Positions 34,733 to 42,947 of a stretch of DNA of 64,000 nt are shown piece after piece. Origin of the DNA: Solobacterium sp. (GTDB lineage Bacteria > Bacillota_I > Bacilli_A > Erysipelotrichales > Erysipelotrichaceae); the NCBI GenBank assembly GCA_017469355.1, contig JAFUGM010000023.1, positions 1 to 64,000 on the forward strand, given 5' to 3'. How positions within the stretch are numbered: the stretch's first letter is position 1; every line of letters begins with the position of its first letter. The notes beneath the pieces are model-generated. The model was given only the letters and a program-made list of their open reading frames with translations, was not told the DNA's origin and did no database searches. Made by a program: the position numbers and the translations under genes.

Positions 34733-35413
34733 CTATTTGACCATTCGGGCAAAGGCATCCTTTGCCGCATTCTGTTCTGCCTGTTTCTTCGAGCTTCCCT
34801 GTCCGGTTCCCATAATCAGATGATCGACCACCGCATTCATCGTAAAGATCGGTGCGTTGGATGGTCCTTCTTCCTTGACCAGTTCATAATGAACCGATGA
34901 CCTGCGGTCGGTCTGTACGTATTCCTGCAGTTTTGTCTTATAGTCCTTAAAGACATCAGAACTGGATGGATGAACGATATATCGATCCATCGCTAGATGC
35001 AGGAAACGATCTGCAGCTTCATATCCCTGGTCAAGATACAGCGCCCCAAGAAATGCCTCAAACATATCGGCGATGATCGCATCCTTGTTTCGGCCGCCGG
35101 TTTTCTCTTCCCCGGTTCCCAGTTTCAAAAATACATTCAGTCCAAGTTCTCTGCCATATCCGGCAAGCGCACTTTCACATACCAGCTTCGAGCGAAGCCG
35201 TGTCATTTCTCCTTCACTGAGCGGTGGGTTCAGCGGATAGATCTGCGTGCTGGACCACATCTGCAGCACCGCATCTCCCATGAACTCCAGACGCTCATTA
35301 TCATGGGCATGATGATGTTCATTCGCATAGGAGGAATGCACAAACGCCTGCTCAATCAGTTTCTGATTCGTTACGCTGAAGTCATGTTCCTTCAGCCATT
35401 CCGTAATATTCAA
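34733..35413 (-). CDS. rnc: Ribonuclease III
   Basis: Cleaves double-stranded RNA in rRNA and mRNA processing, 226 aa. The signature ERLEFMGDAVLQ is near residue 41, the second acidic pair DMFEAFLGALYLDQG near 115, and the dsRNA-binding domain occupies about 150-225 (YKTKLQEYVQ, GSSKKQAEQNAAKDAF). The start codon is TTG at 35413, not ATG, with GGAGG seven bases upstream. It is 15 bp downstream of recG and 13 bp upstream of galK. Confidence 0.95.
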   Translation of the reverse strand: MNITEWLKEHDFSVTNQKLIEQAFVHSSYANEHHHAHDNERLEFMGDAVLQMWSSTQIYPLNPPLSEGEMTRLRSKLVCESALAGYGRELGLNVFLKLGTGEEKTGGRNKDAIIADMFEAFLGALYLDQGYEAADRFLHLAMDRYIVHPSSSDVFKDYKTKLQEYVQTDRRSSVHYELVKEEGPSNAPIFTMNAVVDHLIMGTGQGSSKKQAEQNAAKDAFARMVK

Positions 35414-35428
35414 TTCTGTTCCTCCGGA

Positions 35429-37441
35429 TTAATCCACAGCCATACCATGTTCTGCACTCCGTTCCCGTACTGCGTCAAGAAACGGAATGAAGTCCGGATT
35501 CAAAGAATCCTCCATCATGGTAACTGCGTCCTTACGTGCGGTATTCATCACCGCCGTATCATCATAGAGACTTCCCAGCACAAGTCCAGGAAGACCGCTC
35601 TGTCTTGTCCCAAGTATATCACCCGGTCCGCGAAGCCGTAAATCTTCCGCCGCGATCTGAAAGCCATCGGTAGTATTCACCAGTACATTAAGCCGTTCCA
35701 GCGCCGTTTCTTCCTTCGATCCGGTCAGCAGCCAGCAGTATCCCTGCTCGCTTCCCCGCTGTACCCGGCCTCGTAACTGATGAAGCTGAGAAAGGCCAAA
35801 GCGCTCACTGTCATAGATGATCATTCCGGTCGCATTGACCACATTCATTCCAACTTCCACGACAGTCGTACTGACAAGAATCTGTGCCTCATTGTCATAA
35901 AACTGCCGCATGACTTCTTCCTTTTCACTCGAGCTCATCCGCCCATGTAATAAGGCAACCGTATAGTTTTTAAACAAGGTCCGCAATGCCTTGACCACAT
36001 CTTCCGCAGCCCGGGATGGAGTTTCTTCCTGTTTTTCAATGGCAGCGGTAATCACATAGAGCTGATGTCCGTTAGAAAGCAGATCCAGCACATCATCGAG
36101 TACACTTCGAAAGCTGTTTTCCTTCACAAGAACGGTAGTGACCGGCTTGCGGCCAGAGGGAAGTGTTTCAATCGCAGACACATTCATTTCCCCGAAGATC
36201 GAAGCTGCCAGAGTTCTTGGAATGGGGGTCGCACTCATCAGAAGGAAATCCGTCTGAACCCCTTTTTCCCGCAATACCTTGCGCTGATTGACTCCAAAGC
36301 GCTGCTGTTCATCCGCCGCCACAAAGCCAAGCCGGGCAAATTCAACATTCTCCTGCAATAAGGAATGCGTTCCGACAATCAGCTGGGTTTCCCCGGTCGC
36401 AATTCTATGAAGTACATCTTCCTTTTCGACATTGCTTAACCCGCTGTAAAGTACATCAATCGTATAGCCAAATGACCCAAGCATGGTTCTCAATGACTCA
36501 AGATGCTGGCGGGCAAGGACTTCCGTTGGCGCTAACAATGCGGCCTGATATCCCGCATCAGCAGCCGCTGCCATCGCAATCGCCGCGACAACGGTCTTTC
36601 CACAGCCAACATCCCCCTGCAGTAACCGCATCATCGGAGTGGTGGAAGAAAGATCTTTGAGAATGTCATTCAACGCATCCTTCTGCCCCGCAGTTAACTC
36701 AAACGACAGGGACTGAATGATCGCTTCAATCCGGGAAGGATCATAAGCCTTAGGAGCTTTATAAATTCCCTGACCATGATCGCTCTTCAATAATTCCATC
36801 GCAGTAAAAAACTGCAGGAATTCTTCATATTTCAGTCTGCGCATGGCCTGACGAATATCTTCTTCACTCTTTGGCTCATGCATGAAGCGTAAGGCATCCG
36901 TTTTCGAACAAAGACGGTACGCCCGCTGAAACCGAATTGGCAGAAGGTCATCGATTTCCGCTAACGCCGCATCCATTGCCTTACGAATACTGTCACGTAC
37001 AGTGCGCTGCTGAATTCCTGCCTTTACTGAATAGACCGGAGTAATCCGATCCTGCTCTTCCATGGATTTTGAAGTATAGGAAATTGCGGTAACCCTGCGC
37101 TTTCCCTGATAGATTCCTGTTACGGTAATCACTTCTCCATCCTTGAGCGATCTTGCCCAGGGACGATTGAAGATTGTCACGGCGATGACCATATCATTGC
37201 TTAGCACCTGAAACCGGCTGACCGCCCGTCCCTTGAAGTAGGACGTGAAAACTCTGCCGGCAACGGTTCCTTCAAAGCTTACCCGATCCTTTTCCTTCCA
37301 GGAGGAGGGATCCGAACAGTTCAAGATGTCATAGCGGGATGGATAATATGTTAAAAGGGCCTCACTGGAAGATATTCCAAGAGACCGCAACGCCTCGATT
37401 CGTTTCGGTGTCAGACCCAGACGTCTGTCATTGAGTTCCAT
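35429..37441 (-). CDS. recG: ATP-dependent DNA helicase RecG
   Basis: Branch-migration and fork-regression helicase, 670 aa. The wedge/OB domain occupies about residues 45-145. SF2 motifs: Walker A LLQGDVGCGKTVVA near 277, DEQQ box FVAADEQQRFG near 378, LMSATPIPRTLA near 405, and the C-terminal QLRGRVQRGSEQGYCWLL near 555. The ATG at 37441 lies 7 nt after a TATAAT box with no Shine-Dalgarno; a TTG two codons upstream is the alternative. Confidence 0.96.
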   Translation of the reverse strand: MELNDRRLGLTPKRIEALRSLGISSSEALLTYYPSRYDILNCSDPSSWKEKDRVSFEGTVAGRVFTSYFKGRAVSRFQVLSNDMVIAVTIFNRPWARSLKDGEVITVTGIYQGKRRVTAISYTSKSMEEQDRITPVYSVKAGIQQRTVRDSIRKAMDAALAEIDDLLPIRFQRAYRLCSKTDALRFMHEPKSEEDIRQAMRRLKYEEFLQFFTAMELLKSDHGQGIYKAPKAYDPSRIEAIIQSLSFELTAGQKDALNDILKDLSSTTPMMRLLQGDVGCGKTVVAAIAMAAAADAGYQAALLAPTEVLARQHLESLRTMLGSFGYTIDVLYSGLSNVEKEDVLHRIATGETQLIVGTHSLLQENVEFARLGFVAADEQQRFGVNQRKVLREKGVQTDFLLMSATPIPRTLAASIFGEMNVSAIETLPSGRKPVTTVLVKENSFRSVLDDVLDLLSNGHQLYVITAAIEKQEETPSRAAEDVVKALRTLFKNYTVALLHGRMSSSEKEEVMRQFYDNEAQILVSTTVVEVGMNVVNATGMIIYDSERFGLSQLHQLRGRVQRGSEQGYCWLLTGSKEETALERLNVLVNTTDGFQIAAEDLRLRGPGDILGTRQSGLPGLVLGSLYDDTAVMNTARKDAVTMMEDSLNPDFIPFLDAVRERSAEHGMAVD

Positions 37442-37448
37442 CGACAAA

Positions 37449-37454
37449 ATTATA
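37449..37454 (-). promoter_or_regulatory. TATAAT -10 box 7 nt before recG start
   Basis: Perfect TATAAT read leftward, in the 41-bp gap between nanE and recG, with 7 nt to the ATG and no Shine-Dalgarno. Implies a leaderless recG message. Confidence 0.5.
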
Positions 37455-37482
37455 TCGTATTTTCACTCAGTTTCATTTTGAT

Positions 37483-38205
37483 TCAGCGATACCGGTTCAG
37501 CAGTTCTACATACCGCTTTGCGGTAAGATGCGGGCGGGTAATCGCTTCCCCAACCACAACCGCATGGGCTCCGAAATAAATGCACTTCATCGCATCCTCC
37601 GGGGAGTAGATATGCCCTTCCATGATCACATAGGCATCGTCTTTAAAATCCCTGCACATCCGGGCAAACTCCCGGAAGTCCGGCCCATCAATATTCATAT
37701 TTGAGGTTGATCTGGTATAGCCATACAGCGTTGGGGCAACAATATCTACCCCATTATCAATCGCTATGCGTCCTTCATCATAGTTCGACACGTTCGCAAA
37801 GAGAATCGCGTCCGGGATTTCCCGCCGAATGACCGGAATCAGATCCCAGGCAATCGTTTTCTGATGGGTGAGACGTTCCGTGCAGTCCAAAGCGATGATC
37901 TCCGCTCCTGCCTCATAGATCGCCCGTGCCCGCTCCAGGGTCGGTGTGATGAAAACTTCACTATCTTCCGACCATTCCTTGTTCATTCCGATGACCGGAA
38001 GATTTACTTCCCGTTTGATCTTAATGACATCCTCTGGAGAGTTGGTCGTAATCGCTACTGCCCCAGCCCATTCCGCTGCCTTTGCCATGTGAAGTGACAT
38101 GTCTTCGGTATAAAACGGTTCCCCGGGGAACACCTGACAGGAAACAATCAGTCCGCCCTTAAGACTCTCTAGAATTTTCCGCTTTCTAAGATCCGTAGTT
38201 TTCAT
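37483..38205 (-). CDS. nanE: N-acylglucosamine-6-phosphate 2-epimerase NanE
   Basis: Converts ManNAc-6-phosphate to GlcNAc-6-phosphate in sialic acid breakdown. 240 aa from the ATG at 38205, which has GGAGGGG six bases upstream. TIM-barrel features: GGLIVSCQVFPGEPFY, VGMNKEW-type strand, IALDCTERL near 118, VMEGHIYSPEDAMK near 190 and VVVGEAITRP near 217. No other nan gene is in the window. It is preceded by an inverted repeat and by the DeoR gene, a likely regulator. Confidence 0.9.
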   Translation of the reverse strand: MKTTDLRKRKILESLKGGLIVSCQVFPGEPFYTEDMSLHMAKAAEWAGAVAITTNSPEDVIKIKREVNLPVIGMNKEWSEDSEVFITPTLERARAIYEAGAEIIALDCTERLTHQKTIAWDLIPVIRREIPDAILFANVSNYDEGRIAIDNGVDIVAPTLYGYTRSTSNMNIDGPDFREFARMCRDFKDDAYVIMEGHIYSPEDAMKCIYFGAHAVVVGEAITRPHLTAKRYVELLNRYR

Positions 38206-38218
38206 CGGCAACCCCTCC

Positions 38219-38246
38219 GTAAACCAATATAAAATAATTCGTTTAC
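38219..38246. promoter_or_regulatory. Inverted repeat before nanE (possible DeoR operator)
   Basis: GTAAAC (38219-38224) and GTTTAC (38241-38246) form a perfect inverted repeat around an AT-rich 16-bp centre that includes TATATT, a plausible -10 box for nanE. The neighbouring DeoR-type protein could bind here. Confidence 0.5.
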
Positions 38247-38263
38247 AGAACCTATAATCAGTG

Positions 38264-38291
38264 AAAACTAAAAGATAACATCTCTGTTATC
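38264..38291 (-). terminator. Intrinsic terminator after the DeoR gene
   Basis: Read leftward, GATAACA pairs with TGTTATC around a 4-nt loop and runs into TTTTAGTTTT. It separates the DeoR gene from nanE. Confidence 0.78.
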
Positions 38292-38329
38292 CTTGGTTTA
38301 GACTTTGGTTTTTCCCAAATTCCAAAAAT

Positions 38330-39094
38330 TCACACTTCAACCACGTTCGCCATGTCAATTTTTTCTTCCAGTTCTCTGCGGTGTTCTTCCGTTAACCGAT
38401 CAACAATATAATGATCAAAGTCAGAGAAGCGGGCATAGCGGAAGTTCGCTGTCTTATCCAGCTTACTCTGATCCGCAACCAGGATTCTAACCGCAGACTG
38501 CTGAAGCACATGGCTGATATAGACATGTTCATAATGGGAAGAGGTGGCTGGGCCATCGAGATTCTTACAGCCATCCATACCGACAATCGTCATATCAAAA
38601 TAAAGATCTCGAATCATATCCATCGCATAGGGGCCAACCATGCGCCGGCCTACCCCATAGTATTCTCCGCCGATAACTAACAGCTGATGATCGGTCTCCC
38701 GCAATGCATTCACCAATTCCAGTGAATTTGTGACGATGGTAAGATTCTTCTTCAGTTTCAGCAAGGGAACCACTGGCAGTAATGTGCTTGAAGAAGCAAT
38801 GTAAATGACGGCGTCATTTGGAATGAAACTCAATAACTTCCGGCAGAGTTCCTTTTTCACATCATTCTGTTCCATCAGGCGAATCCCAAAAGGAATTTCA
38901 GAGTTCTTCGCCCGGGATATCGCACCGCCGTGAACCCGTTCCAGTACACCTTTCCGCTCAAGAAAATCCAGGTCAAGACGGATGGTTTCCGGTGATACGG
39001 AAAAGCGCTCGGAAAGATCACGCACTTCTACCGCAGGCTGTCCCTTTAACAGTTCTATGATCTCATTGCGCCGCTGTTCTGTTTTCTTCTTCAT
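38330..39094 (-). CDS. DeoR-family transcription regulator
   Basis: 254 residues. The N-terminal helix-turn-helix is RRNEIIELLKGQPAVEVRDLSERFSVSPETIRLDLDFLERKG with the DeoR tail LERVHGGAI. The C-terminal DeoRC sugar-phosphate sensor has IASSSTLLPVV, LTIVTNSLELVN, and VGMDGCKNLDGP. It is separated from nanE by a terminator and an inverted repeat; control of nanE by an amino-sugar phosphate is a reasonable guess. A TATAAT box lies 6 nt before the ATG with no Shine-Dalgarno. Confidence 0.9.
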   Translation of the reverse strand: MKKKTEQRRNEIIELLKGQPAVEVRDLSERFSVSPETIRLDLDFLERKGVLERVHGGAISRAKNSEIPFGIRLMEQNDVKKELCRKLLSFIPNDAVIYIASSSTLLPVVPLLKLKKNLTIVTNSLELVNALRETDHQLLVIGGEYYGVGRRMVGPYAMDMIRDLYFDMTIVGMDGCKNLDGPATSSHYEHVYISHVLQQSAVRILVADQSKLDKTANFRYARFSDFDHYIVDRLTEEHRRELEEKIDMANVVEV

Positions 39095-39100
39095 ACTCAG

Positions 39101-39106
39101 ATTATA
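39101..39106 (-). promoter_or_regulatory. TATAAT -10 box 6 nt before the DeoR gene
   Basis: Perfect TATAAT read leftward, lying right after the fakA terminator, with 6 nt to the ATG. No Shine-Dalgarno fits in between. Confidence 0.5.
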
Positions 39107-39111
39107 GCCGC

Positions 39112-39139
39112 AAAAAAGCTTCGGAACGTAACCGAAGCT
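39112..39139 (-). terminator. Intrinsic terminator after fakA
   Basis: Read leftward, AGCTTCGG pairs with CCGAAGCT around a 7-nt loop and runs into TTTTTT. Confidence 0.85.
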
Positions 39140-39146
39140 TTTCTCA

Positions 39147-40745
39147 TTATTCTACACCAATGATATAGGAGTATACCGGCTGTTCCCCCTTCTGGATTTC
39201 TACATCCACTTCGAAGTTTTCTTCGATGAAGGAAGAAATCTGTTCGGTTTCTTCATCACTGGCATCGGCACCCTGAATCAGGGTAATGATCTCACTGTCC
39301 TCATCACACATCGTGCGAATCAGTTCACAAACCGCTTCTACCTTATCCCGGCTCGTTAAGACGATATCCTTGTTGTAAAGGCCCATATAATCGCCTTCAT
39401 GAATCTCCCGGCCATCGATCGTCGTATTCTTGATCGCATAGGTTACCTGTCCGGACTTCACATCCTGAATCGCTTCATTCATGCGTTCCGTATTGGTACG
39501 GGGATCTTCTGCCGGATTGAACTGAATGCAGGCGGAGAGACCCTGCGGGATGGTCTTTGTCTCAAGAACAATGACATCCTTGCCTTCCGTCACATCTGCA
39601 GCCTGCTTGGCAGCCATGATGATATTGGAGTTATTCGGCATAATGAAGATATGACGTGCATTGACTTTCGCAATGGCTTCCACGAAATCTTCCGTAGATG
39701 GATTCATCGTCTGTCCGCCAGAAACGACATAGTCTGCCCGATAATCACGGAACAGCTTTTCAAGTCCAGCACCAGCACATACGGTGATGATCGCATATTC
39801 CTGTTCTTCCTTCGGTGTATCCTGCTCAAGAATCGAAGGATTCATGGAATCACTTTCCGGTTCAATCTGAATCTGCGCAAATTCACCATACCGCTGTCCA
39901 AGATTTAATACATCACCTGGAGTCAGGGTGGAAACTCTCGCCTTGATCACATCATGATCTACAACAACCGTAAAATGATCGCCAAGCGCACGCAGCTTAT
40001 CACGGAACTTCTGTTCCTTGAACAACAGGCTTCCCTGCTCGGAAAGATTCAGAATAAATTCTGTACGGTATCCGGTCCGCTCTTCGCCAGCTTCTCCACT
40101 GGTATCTCCAGTGCTTTCGGAAATCGGGCTGCCGTTCAGATAAGCCAGGAATCCCTCAAAGATGGACACCAGTCCCGCTCCGCCAGAGTCGACACAATGT
40201 GCTTCCTTGAGAATTGGAAGCAGTTCTGGTGTATGTTCGAGCGAACTCTTTGCGGCTTTGGTCAATGCGTCCACATATTCCTCAATTCCCGCCGCAGGGT
40301 GTTCATTCATGAACTGCTCCCCTGCTTCGGTCGATTCCCGCACAACGGTAAGAATCGTACCTTCGACCGGCCGCATGACTGCCTTATAGGCCATCTTCGA
40401 ACCGTTCTTCATCGCTTCACTGAATGCGAGCGCATCCAGTTCACTGAGTTCCTTTACGGACTGATAGAATCCACGGAAAATCTGAGAGGTAATGACACCC
40501 GAGTTTCCACGGGCTCCCATCAGAAGTCCCCGGCTCAGTGTCTTAGCTACAACGGGAAGTTCTTCACTTCCGGATTTGCGCACCTCACTGATACCGTTGG
40601 TAAATGTAAGCGACATATTGGTTCCGGTATCTCCATCCGGTACCGGGAAGACGTTTAATGCGTCTACTTCCTTCTTATGATTGTTCAGGTTATTACAGCC
40701 GCTTTCCAGCATATCCCTGAGCTGTCTGCCATTCATACGATCCAT
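39147..40745 (-). CDS. fakA: FakA/YloV-like fatty acid kinase (DhaL domain protein)
   Basis: 532 aa from the ATG at 40745 with AGGTG upstream; a GTG three codons earlier is possible. The N-terminal DhaL-type kinase domain has VFPVPDGDTGTNMSLTF near residue 35 and GLLMGARGNSGVITSQIFRG near 80. The middle and C-terminal FakA regions have VAVG-type sequence (FIMPNNSNIIMAAKQAADVTEGKDVIVLETKTIPQG). FakA phosphorylates fatty acids held by FakB (DegV) proteins; no fakB is in the window. It is 9 bp after the asp23 gene, the arrangement seen in many Firmicutes. Confidence 0.9.
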   Translation of the reverse strand: MDRMNGRQLRDMLESGCNNLNNHKKEVDALNVFPVPDGDTGTNMSLTFTNGISEVRKSGSEELPVVAKTLSRGLLMGARGNSGVITSQIFRGFYQSVKELSELDALAFSEAMKNGSKMAYKAVMRPVEGTILTVVRESTEAGEQFMNEHPAAGIEEYVDALTKAAKSSLEHTPELLPILKEAHCVDSGGAGLVSIFEGFLAYLNGSPISESTGDTSGEAGEERTGYRTEFILNLSEQGSLLFKEQKFRDKLRALGDHFTVVVDHDVIKARVSTLTPGDVLNLGQRYGEFAQIQIEPESDSMNPSILEQDTPKEEQEYAIITVCAGAGLEKLFRDYRADYVVSGGQTMNPSTEDFVEAIAKVNARHIFIMPNNSNIIMAAKQAADVTEGKDVIVLETKTIPQGLSACIQFNPAEDPRTNTERMNEAIQDVKSGQVTYAIKNTTIDGREIHEGDYMGLYNKDIVLTSRDKVEAVCELIRTMCDEDSEIITLIQGADASDEETEQISSFIEENFEVDVEIQKGEQPVYSYIIGVE

Positions 40746-40754
40746 CGCTGTCAC

Positions 40755-41114
40755 CTACTCCATTACCTGAACGCCCTGTACGTAGACATTCACTGCAGAA
40801 ACTTCTACAGAAAGAGATTTCTGAAGAATATACTTCACCTTCTTCTGTGCTTCCTGAACCACTTCGGAAATCTTGACGCCGAAGCTGACAATAATGTACA
40901 GGTCAATTTCAAGCCCTTCATCTGTATGTTTTACAACGACACCGCGGGAATAATTCTCCATGCGGAGCAGTTCCGCCCAGCCATCACGCACAAGCTTCTT
41001 GCTTGCCATGCCGACAACGCCGTAACATTCCGTAATTACACCGCCTGCCAGTGAAGCCACCGCATCTTCTGTGACGCTGATCGCTCCGAATTTTGTTTTT
41101 CGTTCCACTGTCAT
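40755..41114 (-). CDS. Asp23/Gls24 family protein (YloU-like)
   Basis: 119 aa from the ATG at 41114, with GAGG upstream. Family features: KFGAISVTEDAVASLAGGVITECYGVVGM at the N-terminus, VKHTDEGLEIDLYIIVSFGVKISEV in the middle, and SVEVSAVNVYVQGV at the end. Asp23-type proteins are membrane-associated and linked to envelope stress. It is paired with fakA, as yloU-yloV in B. subtilis. Confidence 0.9.
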   Translation of the reverse strand: MTVERKTKFGAISVTEDAVASLAGGVITECYGVVGMASKKLVRDGWAELLRMENYSRGVVVKHTDEGLEIDLYIIVSFGVKISEVVQEAQKKVKYILQKSLSVEVSAVNVYVQGVQVME

Positions 41115-41140
41115 AACAACCTCGCTAACAAACAATCCCT

Positions 41141-41146
41141 ATTATA
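41141..41146 (-). promoter_or_regulatory. TATAAT -10 box of asp23-fakA
   Basis: Perfect TATAAT read leftward, 26 nt before the asp23 ATG, in the gap after cysE. A -35 box is not obvious. Leader length is normal here. Confidence 0.55.
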
Positions 41147-41164
41147 GTACAAACGGGATCAGTT

Positions 41165-42016
41165 TCATTCCCGAATCCCTTTCCTTACAATCTGGTCTTC
41201 TCCTACCGCATGAACAATCGTGGTATGCGGTGGAAGCGACTCCAGCAGCCAGACGTTACCGCCAATCGTGCAGTAATCGCCAATCACTGTATCTCCGCCA
41301 AGAATCGTCGCATTGGCATAAACCACCACATAATCGCCAATATCAGGATGGCGTTTCCCTCCCTTGACGGGATTTCCATTGGCATCCTTTTCAAAGCTCT
41401 TGGCGCCAATCGTAACACCTTGATACAGCTTGACATGGGAGCCGATCACTGCCGTTTCACCAATGACAATACCCGTCCCATGGTCAATACAGAAGTATTC
41501 CCCGATGCGGGCCCCGGGATTGATATCGATCCCGGTTTTTTCATGGGCATATTCTGTCATAATCCGCGGGATATAGGGAACTCCGAGTTCATAGAGTTCA
41601 TGAGCCAGGCGGTAAATGGATACCGCATAGAAGCCAGGATAGCAGAGGATAACTTCCGCCATGCTTTTGGCAGCCGGGTCGCCTTCATACATGGCCTGAA
41701 TGTCTGTCATGAGGATACGCATGACCTCCGGAAGCCGGTTAAGAAACTTCGTGCTGAGCTCTTCCGCCAACATCATATTGCGGCCACTGAAGCAGAGCGC
41801 TGCGCTGATCTCGCCCTTCAGGTTTTCCTGAAGCTGCTCCATCGCTTCTTCCACACTCAGATCGTTATAGTGATAATAACCTGGAAGTAATACGACCTGG
41901 CTCAGCTTTACCAGCGACACAACGCGTCTGCGGTCACTGATGCGCAGCGGCGCATTGAGGTCATTGTTCCGTGCGATACGAATATCTTCCAGTAACTTCT
42001 TCGCATGTTCATCCAT
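41165..42016 (-). CDS. cysE: Serine O-acetyltransferase CysE/EpsC
   Basis: Makes O-acetylserine, the substrate of CysK. 283 aa from the ATG at 42016 (MDEHAKKLLEDIR); earlier starts lie inside cysK. The C-terminal left-handed beta-helix has hexapeptide turns and the catalytic region GARIGEYFCIDHGTGIVIGETAVIG, then QGVTIGAKSF and GGKRHPDIGDYVVVYANATILGG. The long N-terminal helical domain is like EpsC-type enzymes. The gene overlaps the cysK end by 8 bp and ends the murG-murB-ftsQ-cysK-cysE operon. Confidence 0.94.
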   Translation of the reverse strand: MDEHAKKLLEDIRIARNNDLNAPLRISDRRRVVSLVKLSQVVLLPGYYHYNDLSVEEAMEQLQENLKGEISAALCFSGRNMMLAEELSTKFLNRLPEVMRILMTDIQAMYEGDPAAKSMAEVILCYPGFYAVSIYRLAHELYELGVPYIPRIMTEYAHEKTGIDINPGARIGEYFCIDHGTGIVIGETAVIGSHVKLYQGVTIGAKSFEKDANGNPVKGGKRHPDIGDYVVVYANATILGGDTVIGDYCTIGGNVWLLESLPPHTTIVHAVGEDQIVRKGIRE

Positions 42017-42947
42017 GACTGCGATCCTCAAATAATGGCGTAGAAAGATAGCGGTCACCACTGTCAGGAAGAATGACTACGATATTCTTTCCTTCAAACT
42101 CCTTGCGCCCAGCGGCTTCAATCGCCGCCGTTAACGCCGCCCCAGAGCTGATCCCGACAAGTACATTTTCCAGCATTCCAAAGTTCCTTGCCTGCGCAAA
42201 GGCATCTTCATTTTTCACCCGAATAATCTCATCCAGTAAAGAAACATCCAGTACGCCAGGAATAAACCCAGCCCCGATCCCCTGAATCATATGCGGGCCA
42301 GCAGGTTCCCCAGAAAGGACGGCGGAGCTGTCCGGTTCCGCTGCGATGATCCGCGCGTTACAGCCCTGTTCCTTAAGATAGCGGGCAATTCCGGTAATGG
42401 TTCCGCCTGTCCCAACACCAGCCACGACCGCATCAATCTGCCCATCGAGATCCTGAAACAGTTCCGGGCCGGTGGTTTCATAATGGGCTCTGGCATTCGC
42501 AGGATTGGAAAACTGATCCGGAATAAAGGAACCCGGAATCGTCGCCGCAAGATTCTCTGCAGCTTCAATCGCACCTTTCATGCCAAGATGGCCTGGGGAA
42601 AGCACCAGTTCAGCCCCATAGGCTTTCATGAGTGCACGGCGCTCTTTAGACATCGTATCCGGCATGACGATAATGACACGGTAACCACGGGCCTTCCCAA
42701 TGGCAGATAAGCCGATGCCGGTATTGCCGGAAGTCGGTTCAATAATCGTGCTTCCTTCCTTCAACAGACCGCGTTCTTCCGCATCCTTGATCATATACAG
42801 GGCAGCACGATCCTTAACGGAACCGGTCTGATTGAACAGTTCCAGCTTGGCATAGAGGTTTGCCTTAAAGCCAAGTGTCTGTTGTAATGTATCGCATCGT
42901 TTTAACGGTGTGTTACCGATCAGCTGTTCTCCATTCGTGATCTTCAT
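42009..42947 (-). CDS. cysK: Cysteine synthase A (O-acetylserine sulfhydrylase)
   Basis: PLP enzyme that makes cysteine from O-acetylserine and sulfide, 312 aa. The PLP lysine is in NQTGSVKDRAALYMI near residue 44, the substrate loop is PTSGNTGIGLSAIGKARGY near 70, the phosphate loop is VGTGGTITG near 178, and VLVGISSGAALTAA follows near 262. The ATG overlaps the ftsQ stop by ATGA. Its place in a cell-wall/division operon is unusual. Confidence 0.95.
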   Translation of the reverse strand: MKITNGEQLIGNTPLKRCDTLQQTLGFKANLYAKLELFNQTGSVKDRAALYMIKDAEERGLLKEGSTIIEPTSGNTGIGLSAIGKARGYRVIIVMPDTMSKERRALMKAYGAELVLSPGHLGMKGAIEAAENLAATIPGSFIPDQFSNPANARAHYETTGPELFQDLDGQIDAVVAGVGTGGTITGIARYLKEQGCNARIIAAEPDSSAVLSGEPAGPHMIQGIGAGFIPGVLDVSLLDEIIRVKNEDAFAQARNFGMLENVLVGISSGAALTAAIEAAGRKEFEGKNIVVILPDSGDRYLSTPLFEDRSHG

